A stretch of DNA of 64,000 bases from Sphingomonadales bacterium 32-65-25 (GCA_002280855.1 NCEU01000008.1:248001-312000), one strand, 5' to 3'; positions 18,497 through 28,308 are shown, counted from the first letter of the stretch. The notes: generated by a model from the letters alone, not told the origin. Numbers and translations are program-made.

Positions 18497-18700
18497 TCAG
18501 CGCAGCAGTTGACGGGCACCGCCCGACCAGCTGATCACCAGCCCCAGCGCCTTGCCCATCACCTCGCCGGTGAGGGCAAAGCGCTGTGGCCGCGGATCGC
18601 CGACCTGTTCGAAGGCGAGGGTAAGGCGGGGTTCGGCAGCGACGAGCGCCATGACGGCCAGAACGACCAGACCGATGCGGGACGCCAGCATGCGTGCCAT
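18497..18700 (-). CDS. Small exported protein of unknown function
   Basis: A 67-residue protein with a probable signal sequence (MARMLASRIGLVVLAVMALVAAEP) followed by about 45 residues without recognisable domain. Its ATG is preceded by GGGGAGAG at good spacing, the strongest reason to consider it real. It ends one base after recX on the opposite strand and diverges from the TonB receptor gene, sharing the short intergenic region that holds the Fur-box-like site. Confidence 0.55.
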   Translation of the reverse strand: MARMLASRIGLVVLAVMALVAAEPRLTLAFEQVGDPRPQRFALTGEVMGKALGLVISWSGGARQLLR

Positions 18701-18784
18701 GGAATCTCTCCCCGATTAGGCATTCGGAAATGCCGCCGGCTGGCTTGACCGGCGATGAATGGCGGCGGCTGAAAAATCTTTGTT

Positions 18785-18803
18785 GCGACTGATTATCATT
18801 ATT
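18785..18803. promoter_or_regulatory. Fur-box-like operator upstream of a TonB receptor
   Basis: GCGACTGATTATCATTATT matches the 19-base Fur consensus GATAATGATAATCATTATC at 14 positions; the second half is nearly perfect. It lies about 65 bases before the receptor start and 85 bases from the small exported gene on the other strand, so Fur with iron could repress either or both. Confidence 0.6.
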
Positions 18804-18865
18804 GCCTCTGCCGCGCGCCACCGCTAAAGCGATTGCGAATGAGTTGCAATAAGAGGTCGCGTTTC

Positions 18866-21172
18866 ATGGTCGGTCACCTATTCCGGGCATTTTTGCGGGC
18901 CCGCCATGCTGTGCTGTTGGCAACGGCCCCGCTGCTGCTGGCCACTCCGGCTTTCGCTGCGCCGGCCGCCGAATCACTGGCGGTGACGGCCGCGGCTGGC
19001 GATTCCGCGCCCGATACCGAGATCATCGTGGTGGGCGATGCCATCCGCGCCGGGCAGATCGCCGGATCGACGGCGCTGGTGACCGAGACGGATCTGAAGC
19101 GCAGCCGCGTGTTCACGGTGAATGATGCACTGCGCCAGGTCGCCGGCTTGTTCCCGCGCGATGAAGAAGGCGCCGGCGCCCGCCCCAATATCGGCATCCG
19201 CGGGCTCAACCCGGTGCGGTCCACCAAGGTGTTGCTGCTCGAAGATGGCGTGCCGCTGGGCTATGCGCCCTATGGCGACAATGCCAGTTACTATCACCCG
19301 CCGATCGAGCGTTTCACCAGTCTGGAGGTGCTGAAGGGTGCCGCCCAGGTGCGTTTCGGCCCGCAGACGATTGGCGGTGCCATCAACTACATCACCCCGG
19401 CCACGCCGGAGCAGTTGACCGCGCGCTTCACTGGCAGTGTGGGCAATCGCGACACGGTCAACCTGGATGGCATGGTCGGAGGGCAGGCGCTGGGCGGCGG
19501 GCTGCTGCTGCACGTGAATCACAAGCAGACCGACGGCAACCGCGACAACCAGCATCTGCGCTTCACCGATATTTTTGTGAAGGGCAGCTGGGACCTTGGT
19601 GCCGATCACGGCATTACCCTGAAGCTGTCGCGTTTCCGGGAAGACAGCCAGGTGACCTATTCGGGGCTCACGCGGGCCGAATTTGCCGCCGATCCGCGCG
19701 GCAACGTGTTTGTGAACGATGATTTCCAGATCGAACGCCTGAATGCCACTTTTTCGCACCGCTGGACGCTGTCGAGCGCGGCGACGCTGAAGACCACGGC
19801 CTATTATCACCACTTCGCCCGCGACTGGTGGCGGCAATCATCGAACAGCGGCCAGCGCCCGAACGATGCCAGCGATCCGGCGTGCGGCGGCATGGCCAAC
19901 CTGGCCACGACGTGCGGCAACGAAGGGCGGCTGCGCGATTATGATACGTGGGGGCTCGAAAGCCGGCTGGGCCTTGATCATGATGATCTCGGCCTGGGCT
20001 TTGGCGGCGAGACCGAGCTGGGCATCCGCTTCCACGAGGAACGCCAGCGCCGCCGCCAATGGAATGGCGACACGCCCACCGCGCGCACGCCCGGCACTGG
20101 CGTGAACGGCGGCGTGCGCGAGAACAACGAGCGCGATGCCTCGGCCTTCTCGGCCTTCATCCAGTCCCGCCTGCAGCTCGGCGATTTCGCCATCATCCCC
20201 GGCGTGCGCGCCGAGTTCATCGATTTCGCTCGCCGCAATCTGCCGGTGGACGTGATCGCCGGCGGCCGCCCCACCGGCGCGCAGACCGCGCCGAGCGAGG
20301 GCCGCCAGACCCTGGACAAATTGCTGCCCGGCATCGGCATGACCTGGCGCGTGGCCGGCGATGTCACGCTCTATGGCGGCGTCCATCGCGGCTTCGCCCC
20401 GCCGCGGGTGGAGGATATCATCACCCCGGCCGGCGGCTCGGTCGATCTGGATGCGGAACTCAGCTGGAACTGGGAAGCCGGCGTGCGCGGCAGCATCGTG
20501 AAGGGCATAAAGGGCGATGCCACCTTCTTCGTGATGGATTTCGCCAACCAGATCATCCCGCAATCGGTGGCCGGCGGCATTGGTGCGACGCTCACCTCGG
20601 CAGGCCGCACGCTGCATCGCGGCGGCGAGCTGTCGCTCACCCTTTCGAGCCGCGATGCTGGCTGGACCGATGCGGAAACCGACGTGTTTGCCCGCTTGGC
20701 CAGCACTTGGGTGGCGACCGCGCGGTACAGCAGCACCCGGATCGCCACCGTGCCTTGCTTTGACGGTGCCGCCGCCGGCACGTTGGTTGCTACCGGCGCT
20801 GGTGCGGTGCCGTGCGGCGCAGCGCGTGACGTGAAGGGCAATCGTCTGCCCTACGCGCCGGAATGGCTGATTTCGGGGGCGGTGGGCATCGAGCACAAGG
20901 GTTTTACCGGCCAGGTGGAAGTGGTGGGCCAGTCCAGCATGTTCGCCGATGATGTGAACCTGGTGGCCGTCACACCCGATGGCCAGCGCGGCCGCATTGG
21001 TGGCTGGGCGCAGGTGAATGTCGCCGTCTCCTACGGGCCGCCGCAAGGCAATTGGGAAGTGTTCGTTTCGGCGCGCAACCTGTTTGACCGGCTGTATGTG
21101 ATCGATCGCGCCCGCGGCGTGCTGCCCGGCCAGCCGCTGATGGTGCAGGGCGGGTTCACCGTCCGTTACTGA
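18866..21172 (+). CDS. TonB-dependent receptor, iron-siderophore (FecA-like)
   Basis: A protein of about 768 residues. A signal peptide (to TPAFA) is followed by the plug domain (FTVNDALRQVAGLFPRDEEGAGARPNIGIRG, LLEDGVPLGYAPYGDNASYYHPP) and a 22-strand barrel ending in a TonB receptor C terminus with aromatic last residue (GGFTVRY). The plug resembles Fe(3+)-dicitrate receptors. The Fur-box-like site upstream supports iron regulation. The ATG at 18866 with AGAGG upstream gives a clean signal peptide; TTG/ATG codons 27-33 bases upstream are less likely. Exact ligand is unknown. Confidence 0.88.
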   Translation: MVGHLFRAFLRARHAVLLATAPLLLATPAFAAPAAESLAVTAAAGDSAPDTEIIVVGDAIRAGQIAGSTALVTETDLKRSRVFTVNDALRQVAGLFPRDEEGAGARPNIGIRGLNPVRSTKVLLLEDGVPLGYAPYGDNASYYHPPIERFTSLEVLKGAAQVRFGPQTIGGAINYITPATPEQLTARFTGSVGNRDTVNLDGMVGGQALGGGLLLHVNHKQTDGNRDNQHLRFTDIFVKGSWDLGADHGITLKLSRFREDSQVTYSGLTRAEFAADPRGNVFVNDDFQIERLNATFSHRWTLSSAATLKTTAYYHHFARDWWRQSSNSGQRPNDASDPACGGMANLATTCGNEGRLRDYDTWGLESRLGLDHDDLGLGFGGETELGIRFHEERQRRRQWNGDTPTARTPGTGVNGGVRENNERDASAFSAFIQSRLQLGDFAIIPGVRAEFIDFARRNLPVDVIAGGRPTGAQTAPSEGRQTLDKLLPGIGMTWRVAGDVTLYGGVHRGFAPPRVEDIITPAGGSVDLDAELSWNWEAGVRGSIVKGIKGDATFFVMDFANQIIPQSVAGGIGATLTSAGRTLHRGGELSLTLSSRDAGWTDAETDVFARLASTWVATARYSSTRIATVPCFDGAAAGTLVATGAGAVPCGAARDVKGNRLPYAPEWLISGAVGIEHKGFTGQVEVVGQSSMFADDVNLVAVTPDGQRGRIGGWAQVNVAVSYGPPQGNWEVFVSARNLFDRLYVIDRARGVLPGQPLMVQGGFTVRY

Positions 21173-21188
21173 TCGGTCCCGGATGCAA

Positions 21189-21227
21189 AAAAGGGCGGCG
21201 GTGCCGCTGTGGCACCGCCGCCCTTTT
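21189..21227. terminator. Strong bidirectional terminator
   Basis: A perfect 17-base-pair stem (AAAAGGGCGGCGGTGCC and its complement) around the loop GCTGT, with A/T runs on the two outer sides. It lies between the convergent TonB receptor and clpA. Confidence 0.93.
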
Positions 21228-21242
21228 CTGTTGGCGGAAGGA

Positions 21243-23585
21243 TCAGGCCTCCGTGGCGGGCGCCGGCAGCGCCTTGGGGGCTTTCTTGGCCTTCAGCTTC
21301 TTGATCGCCGGCACGATCTCGAACGACAGATCCTCGTCCTTCACGTGCACGCGCACTTCGCCGCCGTTGACCAGCTTGCCGAACAACAGTTCCTCGGCCA
21401 GCGGCTGCTTGATCTTCTCCTGGATGAGCCGGCCCATCGGGCGGGCGCCATAAAGGCGATCATAACCGCGGGCGATCAGCCACGCCTTGGCTTCTTCCGT
21501 CAGGCTGATGTGCACATCGCGATCGGCCAGCTGCATTTCCAGCTGCAGCACGAATTTGTCGATCACCATGGCGACCACCGATGGCGGCAGGTAACCGAAC
21601 GGCACGGTGGCATCCAGCCGGTTGCGGAATTCGGGTGAGAACATCTTCTTGATGGCTTCCTCGTCCTCACCGATCCGGGTGGTGGCGCCGAACCCAATGC
21701 CTTCACGCGCCATGTCGGCCGCGCCGGCGTTGGTGGTCATGATCAGGATGATGTTGCGGAAATCCACCGTCTTGCCGTGGTGATCGGTGAGCTTGCCGTT
21801 GTCCATCACCTGCAACAGGATGTTGAACAGATCGGGGTGGGCCTTTTCGATTTCGTCGAGCAGCAGCACCGAATGCGGCTGCTGATCGACGGCATCGGTG
21901 AGCAGACCGCCCTGATCGAAGCCGACATAGCCGGGAGGCGCACCGATCAGCCGGCTGACCGAGTGGCGTTCCATATATTCCGACATGTCGAACCGGGTGA
22001 GCGGGATGCCCAAGATGCTGGCCAGCTGCTTGGCCACTTCGGTCTTGCCAACCCCGGTGGGGCCGGAAAACAGGTAGGAGCCGATCGGCTTGTTGGGTTC
22101 ACGCAGGCCCGCCCGCGCCAGCTTGATGGCGCTGGACAGTTTTTCGATGGCGGCATCCTGGCCGAACACCACCCGCTTCAGATCGCCTTCCAGCGTCTGC
22201 AACTGGGTCTTGTCGTCGGTAGAAACGCTCTTGGGCGGAATGCGCGCCATGGTGGCGATCACCGCTTCCACTTCCTTCACGCCGATGCTCTTCTTGCGCT
22301 TGTTTTCGGGCAGCAGCATCTGCGACGCGCCGGTTTCGTCGATCACGTCGATGGCCTTGTCGGGCAGCTTGCGATCGTTGATGTAACGCGCCGAAAGCTC
22401 CACCGCGGCCTTGATGGCATCGGCCGTGTATTTCAGCTTGTGATGCTCCTCATAGGAAGGCCGCAGACCCATCAGGATCTTGATCGAATCCTCGATGCTG
22501 GGTTCGTTCACATCGATCTTCTGGAAGCGGCGCAGCAGGGCGCGATCCTTCTCGAAGTGGTTGCGGAACTCTTTGTAGGTGGTCGAACCGATGCAGCGGA
22601 TGGCGCCGGACGACAGCGCGGGCTTGAGCAGGTTCGATGCATCCATCGCGCCGCCGCTGGTGGCGCCAGCGCCGATCACCGTGTGGATTTCATCGATGAA
22701 CAGCACGGCGTGCGGCAGCTTTTCCAGCTCGTTCACGACATTCTTCAGCCGTTCCTCAAAATCACCGCGATAGCGTGTGCCGGCAAGCAGCGCGCCCATA
22801 TCAAGGCTGTAGATGACGGCGGGCAGCAGCACATCGGGCACCTGGCCTTCGACGATCTTGCGGGCCAGGCCTTCGGCGATCGCCGTCTTGCCCACGCCCG
22901 GATCTCCCACATAGAGCGGGTTATTCTTGGAACGGCGGCACAGGATCTGGATGGTGCGATCCACCTCGGCATGGCGGCCGATCAGCGGATCGACCTTGCC
23001 GATCTTGGCCTTCTCGTTGAGGTTGACGGTGAACTGCTTGAGGGCGCTTTCGCCGCCTTTCTTGTCGCTCTTCTCCGCCTTGGCCGGCTTTTCTTCCGGC
23101 TCTTCCCGATCAGCCGAGCCCTTGGGTGGCTTGGCTTCGGACTGGCCGGACTTGGCGATGCCGTGGCTGATGAACGAAACCGCGTCGAGCCGCGTCATGT
23201 CCTGCTGCTGCAGGAAGAACACCGCGTGGCTTTCGCGTTCGGAAAACAGCGCGACCAGCACGTTGGCGCCGGTCACTTCTTCACGACCAGAGCTTTGCAC
23301 ATGCAGGATGGCGCGCTGCACCACGCGCTGGAAACCGGCGGTGGGCGACGGATCAACGCTGGCATCGGCCTTCAGCGCCTGCAGTTCGGTATCGAGATAG
23401 CGGATCAACTGGCCCTGCAGTTCTTCCAGATCGACATTGCAGGCCTTCATCACCTGGGCGGCGTGGGTATCGGTGGTCAGCGCCAGCAGCAGATGCTCCA
23501 GCGTGGCATATTCGTGGGTGCGGCGCGCGGCTTCGGCCAGCGCGTTGTGCAGGGTCTTTTCAAGTTCGCGGGTGAACGAGGGCAT
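21243..23585 (-). CDS. clpA: ATP-dependent Clp protease ATP-binding subunit ClpA
   Basis: A 780-residue AAA+ unfoldase for the ClpP protease. Clp N-terminal repeats (FTRELEKTLHNALAEAARRTHEYATLEHLLLAL) start at residue 3. The first AAA module has GDPGVGKTA and ALFIDEIH-type motifs, the second GPTGVGKTEVAKQ and LLLDEIEKAH. The IGF/IGL-type ClpP contact region is in the second module. The ATG at 23585 with GGAGA upstream gives the family N terminus. The ClpS adaptor gene, often just upstream, is not here. Confidence 0.95.
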   Translation of the reverse strand: MPSFTRELEKTLHNALAEAARRTHEYATLEHLLLALTTDTHAAQVMKACNVDLEELQGQLIRYLDTELQALKADASVDPSPTAGFQRVVQRAILHVQSSGREEVTGANVLVALFSERESHAVFFLQQQDMTRLDAVSFISHGIAKSGQSEAKPPKGSADREEPEEKPAKAEKSDKKGGESALKQFTVNLNEKAKIGKVDPLIGRHAEVDRTIQILCRRSKNNPLYVGDPGVGKTAIAEGLARKIVEGQVPDVLLPAVIYSLDMGALLAGTRYRGDFEERLKNVVNELEKLPHAVLFIDEIHTVIGAGATSGGAMDASNLLKPALSSGAIRCIGSTTYKEFRNHFEKDRALLRRFQKIDVNEPSIEDSIKILMGLRPSYEEHHKLKYTADAIKAAVELSARYINDRKLPDKAIDVIDETGASQMLLPENKRKKSIGVKEVEAVIATMARIPPKSVSTDDKTQLQTLEGDLKRVVFGQDAAIEKLSSAIKLARAGLREPNKPIGSYLFSGPTGVGKTEVAKQLASILGIPLTRFDMSEYMERHSVSRLIGAPPGYVGFDQGGLLTDAVDQQPHSVLLLDEIEKAHPDLFNILLQVMDNGKLTDHHGKTVDFRNIILIMTTNAGAADMAREGIGFGATTRIGEDEEAIKKMFSPEFRNRLDATVPFGYLPPSVVAMVIDKFVLQLEMQLADRDVHISLTEEAKAWLIARGYDRLYGARPMGRLIQEKIKQPLAEELLFGKLVNGGEVRVHVKDEDLSFEIVPAIKKLKAKKAPKALPAPATEA

Positions 23586-23800
23586 CAACATCTCCGTGGC
23601 GCGCCCTTCGGGGGAAAGGAGCGCCGTTGGCCGGCCCGGCCGTATGGAGGGCCTACAACCAATGTCTGCCCGGCTGGGCCAGATATCAAGGGGCAAACGG
23701 CCCACTGCAACACGTTTGTAATGTCGCAGTGATGTTTGCGAGCCTCTGGCCAGCCGGGCAGCGGCGCGGCATGATGGTCTTCACCCGTGGAGACACCGAT

Positions 23801-24562
23801 ATGCGCCTGATGCTGCTTGCCCTTTCACTGATCGCCACGCCGCTGGCGGCCCAACAGCCCGCGATGACTGCCCCCGCCGGGGTGGCGGCACCCGGTTATG
23901 TCGCCAACCGCCCGCCGCTGGCCTTGTTGCGTTTGCTGCCGCCGCCGCCCGAGGCCGGCAGCACCGAGGAACAGGCCGACAAGTTTCTTTATCGCCAGAG
24001 CCGTCGCGGCATTGGCAGGCCGCTGTGGCAACAGGCTGTTGCACAACTCAGCGTGACCAGCCCCAGTTTCGTGAAAACGCTGAGCTGCGCGCTGGGCGCC
24101 ACGCTCACCCCGCAAACGACGCCGGCGACCATGACCCTGCTGCGCCGCGCCGGGGCCGATTTGGCGCGCGGCGTGAATGCCGCCAAGGACTTTTACAAGC
24201 GCCCGCGCCCGTTCACCACGGATAACGGCAAGGCTTGCGACCCGGATGCGGCGGTGGACGGTGGCAAGGCGCTCGGCTTTGCCTATCCGTCCGGCCATTC
24301 TGCGGTGGGCTGGCTGTGGGGTCTGATCCTGGCCGATGTGCGGCCTGAACGCAGCGCCGCGCTGCTGAAGTTCGGCAAGGCCACCGGCGATCTGCGCATC
24401 GCCTGCCGGGTACACTGGGCGTCAGACGTGACCGGCGGCCGGCTGATGGCCACCGCGCTCTATCAGCAGATCGCGGACGCAGCGGATTACAAGGCGGATC
24501 TGTTGAAGGCCAAGGCGGAACTGAGCCTGGCGCCGGTGCCGGAAGGCTGCCCGGCCAGTTGA
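23801..24562 (+). CDS. Class A nonspecific acid phosphatase (PAP2 superfamily)
   Basis: A 253-residue exported enzyme: signal peptide MRLMLLALSLIATPLAAQ, then the three-part phosphatase signature of KRPRPF, the PSGHS block (YPSGHSAVGW) and a final RVHWASDV block with the catalytic His. Such enzymes release phosphate from diverse organic phosphoesters in the periplasm. The ATG at 23801 follows GGAG. It is convergent with, and only six bases from, a tyrosine-phosphatase-like gene coupled to a TonB receptor, suggesting a phosphoester-use locus. Confidence 0.88.
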   Translation: MRLMLLALSLIATPLAAQQPAMTAPAGVAAPGYVANRPPLALLRLLPPPPEAGSTEEQADKFLYRQSRRGIGRPLWQQAVAQLSVTSPSFVKTLSCALGATLTPQTTPATMTLLRRAGADLARGVNAAKDFYKRPRPFTTDNGKACDPDAAVDGGKALGFAYPSGHSAVGWLWGLILADVRPERSAALLKFGKATGDLRIACRVHWASDVTGGRLMATALYQQIADAADYKADLLKAKAELSLAPVPEGCPAS

Positions 24563-24568
24563 TGCGGA

Positions 24569-25663
24569 TCAGCCGGCCAGGTACAGCGATTGTAAGCGGT
24601 TGCGCTGGGCACGGTCCAGGCCTAGCTGCTCGCTGAAATAGCGGTCCAGCCCGCCGCGCGCCTCGATTTCGGCCAGGCTGGCTTCGATATAGGCGCGCTC
24701 CACGCCCATCAATGCCTGTGCCACGCCGGCCGGCAGCCGGGCAAACATGGCCATCGACGCATCAACCGGGGCGCCCGGCTTGGGCGGCTGCGGGCGATAA
24801 TGGCGGTTGGAGAGCAGATAATCGGCAATGGCCGTTTCGCGGTCAACGCCCAGCGCCAGCAGGATCAGAACGGCGGCCATGCCCGTGCGGTCCTTTCCGG
24901 CCGAGCAGTTGAAGGCCAAGGGCACCCGCCCGGCCAGCAGTTCGCCGAACATGGCGCGATAATCGCCGGCGAACTGATAGGGCAGTGCGCGGTAGAACCC
25001 GGCCATCGCGGTGCGGGCCTGCTGCGGCGTCACGTCGCCGCCGCGGAAGGCGGCCATCAGCGGGGCCATGTCCAGCTCATAATCGCGGGCCAGCACCTTG
25101 GGCGTGCCGGGCGAAGGCCAGGCAACCGGTTCACGCTGGCGCTCGCCCGTGGAGCGGAAATCGCAGACGGTGCGGATGCCCAGCTTCGCCAGATATTGGT
25201 GATCTTCCAGCGTCAGCCCTGCCATGACCGCCGAGCGATACAGCACACCCCAGCGCACCGGCTTGCCGCCCGCGCCGGCATAGCCACCCAGATCCCGGAA
25301 GTTCATGCCGCCCGCCAGTGGCAGCACGCGTTCGGCAACGCGCAGCTGGCGGCCGCGTTCATCCTGCAACAGAAACCACGGCCGCGGGCTGGCGGCAGAA
25401 GGCACCACCACGCCCTGTCCACCGGCCAGCGTCGCCAGCAGCCGGCCGGCACTGCGCGGCGCATCAGGCGCCGGCAATTGCCACACGCGCACGCGTCCGC
25501 CCAGGCCCTGCCAGCGGATGGTGATGGCCTGGCCGGCCCGTTCCGCTTCGGCGCTGGCCGGGGTGACAACGGCGCGTTCGCGCGCTGCCGCCGGCTGGCT
25601 GATGGCGGGCGCAATGACCAGCAGGCTGATGGCGGTGGCTGCCGAGAGAATCGCACGCATCAT
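24569..25663 (-). CDS. Exported tyrosine-protein-phosphatase-like enzyme
   Basis: A protein of about 364 residues with signal peptide (MMRAILSAATAISLLVIAPAISQPA). A small beta domain of about 90 residues precedes a Y_phosphatase3-type domain with the NFRDLGGY motif and the P-loop NCSAGKDRTG (CX5R, Asn in place of the usual His before Cys). It should hydrolyse phosphoesters in the periplasm. The start at 25663 or 25660 has AGGA upstream; an ATG at 25678 overlaps the preceding stop as TGATG. It is translationally coupled to the upstream TonB receptor, suggesting the receptor imports its substrate or product. Confidence 0.82.
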   Translation of the reverse strand: MMRAILSAATAISLLVIAPAISQPAAARERAVVTPASAEAERAGQAITIRWQGLGGRVRVWQLPAPDAPRSAGRLLATLAGGQGVVVPSAASPRPWFLLQDERGRQLRVAERVLPLAGGMNFRDLGGYAGAGGKPVRWGVLYRSAVMAGLTLEDHQYLAKLGIRTVCDFRSTGERQREPVAWPSPGTPKVLARDYELDMAPLMAAFRGGDVTPQQARTAMAGFYRALPYQFAGDYRAMFGELLAGRVPLAFNCSAGKDRTGMAAVLILLALGVDRETAIADYLLSNRHYRPQPPKPGAPVDASMAMFARLPAGVAQALMGVERAYIEASLAEIEARGGLDRYFSEQLGLDRAQRNRLQSLYLAG

Positions 25664-25677
25664 GGGTGGTCCTGCCA

Positions 25678-28308
25678 TCAGAAGTTGAAGCGAACGCCGC
25701 CCATGAAGCGCCGGCCGATCTGCTCGACCTCGGTCGGGCGGTCACGCTGGCCCAGATAAGCAACATAGACTTCGTCGGTCAGGTTGGTGGCATCGAAGAA
25801 CAGCACCACCCCGTTGGTCACCTGGTAACGCACGGCGATATCGAGGTTGGCATAGCCGGCCCGGCGTTCGTCACCGGTGGAGCCGGCGCCAAAGCCGCCC
25901 AGCGTGTCCACCCAGTCGGACCGCCACTGGTAGGAGACGCGGGCCGAAAGGCCGTATTTTTCGTAGAACAGCGACGCGTTGACGATCCGGTTGGAGGTGC
26001 CGGGGAAATCGGCGCCGCTGCGATCGAAGCTGTCGAAGCTGCCGCCGATGAAGGCGATGTTGCCCTGGAAGCCAAAGCCCGACAGCGCGCCCGGCAGGAA
26101 GGTGAAGTTCTGCAGCCACGCCAGTTCAAGGCCGTACAGCTTGCCGTTGTTGCCGTTCAGCGTGCCGATCAGATCATAGTTCGAACGGTCGATGCCGCCG
26201 CTGTTGTAGATGTCGCTGTTGACCCGGGTACGGCTGTCGAACAGCACATTGTCCACCCAACGGTGATAGAAGCTGGCCGACAGCAGGCCATCGCCGGGGA
26301 TATAATATTCAAGGCTGGTATCAACGCCCCAGGTATATTCCGGCTTCAGATTGGGATTGCCGCCGGTGATGGTGCCGGGCGTTGAAATGTCGCTGATGGC
26401 GGCGCCCACACGCACCTGGCCGAAGCCCGGGCGCGACACGCTGCGCTGGCCGGCGAGGCGGAACACCAGATTTTCCGCCACGTCGAACTTGGCGTTGAGG
26501 CTGGGGAACAGATCCCAATAATTGTTGCGAACCGACAGCGGCGTTGCCGCCGTGCCGATCACCAGCGTGCCGGTGCTTTCCTGCACGAAATTTTCCACCC
26601 GCAAGCCGGCGACGATCTTGCCCGCCGGCAGTTCATAGGCGGCGCTGGCATAGGCGGCGAACAGCCGTTCCTTGATGTCATAGCGTTCCTGCGGGCGGAT
26701 GAAATTCTCCGGATCATAGCCGCCGGGCCGGGCTGCCAGCGCCGCTTCCAGATCAGTGCGCAGGCGCTGGTTGTCGATATAGTTGAGGCTGAGACCGGAC
26801 GGGAACTGCGTGTCCCACGGCGTGGCGGTCACATAGGTGCCGGCCGGCAGCTGGCCGGGCAGGTTGACGGTGATCTGGCTGAACAGATTGCCGCGAATGT
26901 CGCGATCATCATATTGAGCGCCGAACTTCAGCGCGATGTCACCGATCTGGCCACTGATATCCGCCTTCGCCGTCCAGCTTTCCGACCGGATGCGCGACAC
27001 CAGGGGCAGCGCCACGTTGAAATCAAAGCCGGCCTGATTCAGCGTCGGCAGCGCCGCGCCGCGCACCCGCGCCGGAGTGGGCGGCGTACCGGGGCCGGGC
27101 ACGGTGGCGAACAGCGACAGGATCGGGAAATCCGGATTGCTGCGGTCATAGGTCAGGCTGGGGCGCAGGAACGGGTTCAGCGACTGGTTCTGAAGCACCA
27201 GCGGGATATAGCTGTTGTTGATGACGCGGGTGAAGTTGCCCCGCCAGGTCAGCGCCCAGTCCTGCGCCAGTTCATGGTCGCCGCCGGCGGTGAGCAGATA
27301 GTTGCGGTTGCGATAGTCGCTGTCAGACTTGGTGCCGCGCACCGGCACGCCAACAAGATCGCCGGCGGTGGCGGTGCGGGTGCCGGATGCTGCACCGGTT
27401 AGCTGGAACACATATTGGTTGCGTTCCTCATCATCGTTGAATTCGGTGAAGATGCCCTTCAGGAACAGGCGCTGGCCGTCGGCCGGACGGAATTCCAGTG
27501 CCGCCGAAAGCCCGTTGTTCTCGCGCGTCAGCCGATAGTTGCGGAAATCGAAGGCGGTCGGCAACCCGGCGGCATCATAGCTGTTCTCGCGATTGTCAGT
27601 GATCTGGTCACGCAGATAATGCGAACCGGCGATCAGCACGCCAACCTTGTCGTTGGACCATGAGGCGCGCAGCGAGGCCTGGCGCTGCTGGCCGCCGCCC
27701 AGTGCCATCCAGCCATAGCCCACGTCGCCGGCTACATCGAAGCCCTTGCGATCGAGCGGCGAAAAGGTCTTCATGTCGATCAGCGCCACCACCGCTTCGG
27801 ACGGGATGTCTGCGGTGAGCGACTTGTTGACCACCACGCTGGACAGGATGACAGACGGGATGGCGTCGAAACGGAAGGCGCGGCTGCCACCGCCTTCGTC
27901 CACGCCGATGATCGGCACGCCATCCACCAGCACGCTGGTCCAGCGGTTGGGGGCGCCACGCACCTGGATATAGCGTTCCTGGCCCTGATCGCGCTGCACC
28001 GCGATGGCCGGAAGACGCGACAGAGCCGCTGCCGCGTTCTGATCGGGGAAGCGGCCAATGGCATCGGCGGCAAGCACGGAAACCAGATTGTCGGCCTTGC
28101 GCTGTTCCAGGATGGCCAGTCTTTGCGCGGCGCGGATCGGTGCGGTGACGACGATTTCCGAATCCTCGGCGGCGGCTTCGGCTTCGGCACCTGCAGCGGC
28201 TGCACCCTGCGCGTCTATCGCCTCACCAGCCAGCGCCGGCATCACCACCGCCAGACTGGCCACACCGGCCAGCGCAAACGTCCGCATTCGCATTGTCTTT
28301 ATCCCCAT
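25678..28308 (-). CDS. TonB-dependent receptor coupled to a phosphatase
   Basis: A receptor of up to 876 residues with signal peptide, plug (ADAIGRFPDQNAAAALSRLPAIAVQRDQGQ, RYIQVRGAPNRWTSVLVDG) and barrel of the TonB-Xanth-Caul type common in sphingomonads and Caulobacter for carbon or phosphorus compounds. It ends MGGVRFNF. The start is either ATG 28308 or ATG 28293 (GGGGAT upstream of the latter). It shares the stop/start with the phosphatase gene and lies two genes from an acid phosphatase. The transported ligand is unknown; a phosphorylated organic compound is an inference from context. Confidence 0.87.
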   Translation of the reverse strand: MGIKTMRMRTFALAGVASLAVVMPALAGEAIDAQGAAAAGAEAEAAAEDSEIVVTAPIRAAQRLAILEQRKADNLVSVLAADAIGRFPDQNAAAALSRLPAIAVQRDQGQERYIQVRGAPNRWTSVLVDGVPIIGVDEGGGSRAFRFDAIPSVILSSVVVNKSLTADIPSEAVVALIDMKTFSPLDRKGFDVAGDVGYGWMALGGGQQRQASLRASWSNDKVGVLIAGSHYLRDQITDNRENSYDAAGLPTAFDFRNYRLTRENNGLSAALEFRPADGQRLFLKGIFTEFNDDEERNQYVFQLTGAASGTRTATAGDLVGVPVRGTKSDSDYRNRNYLLTAGGDHELAQDWALTWRGNFTRVINNSYIPLVLQNQSLNPFLRPSLTYDRSNPDFPILSLFATVPGPGTPPTPARVRGAALPTLNQAGFDFNVALPLVSRIRSESWTAKADISGQIGDIALKFGAQYDDRDIRGNLFSQITVNLPGQLPAGTYVTATPWDTQFPSGLSLNYIDNQRLRTDLEAALAARPGGYDPENFIRPQERYDIKERLFAAYASAAYELPAGKIVAGLRVENFVQESTGTLVIGTAATPLSVRNNYWDLFPSLNAKFDVAENLVFRLAGQRSVSRPGFGQVRVGAAISDISTPGTITGGNPNLKPEYTWGVDTSLEYYIPGDGLLSASFYHRWVDNVLFDSRTRVNSDIYNSGGIDRSNYDLIGTLNGNNGKLYGLELAWLQNFTFLPGALSGFGFQGNIAFIGGSFDSFDRSGADFPGTSNRIVNASLFYEKYGLSARVSYQWRSDWVDTLGGFGAGSTGDERRAGYANLDIAVRYQVTNGVVLFFDATNLTDEVYVAYLGQRDRPTEVEQIGRRFMGGVRFNF

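Noticed and set aside
21777..23732. A 651-codon open frame opposite clpA
   Set aside because: It is an antisense shadow of an intact AAA+ protein; no domain is recognisable in it.
24569..25678. Start of the phosphatase at the ATG overlapping the TonB receptor stop
   Set aside because: Possible by coupling, but the ATG pair at 25663/25660 has AGGA at proper spacing and opens a cleaner signal peptide, so the later start is preferred.
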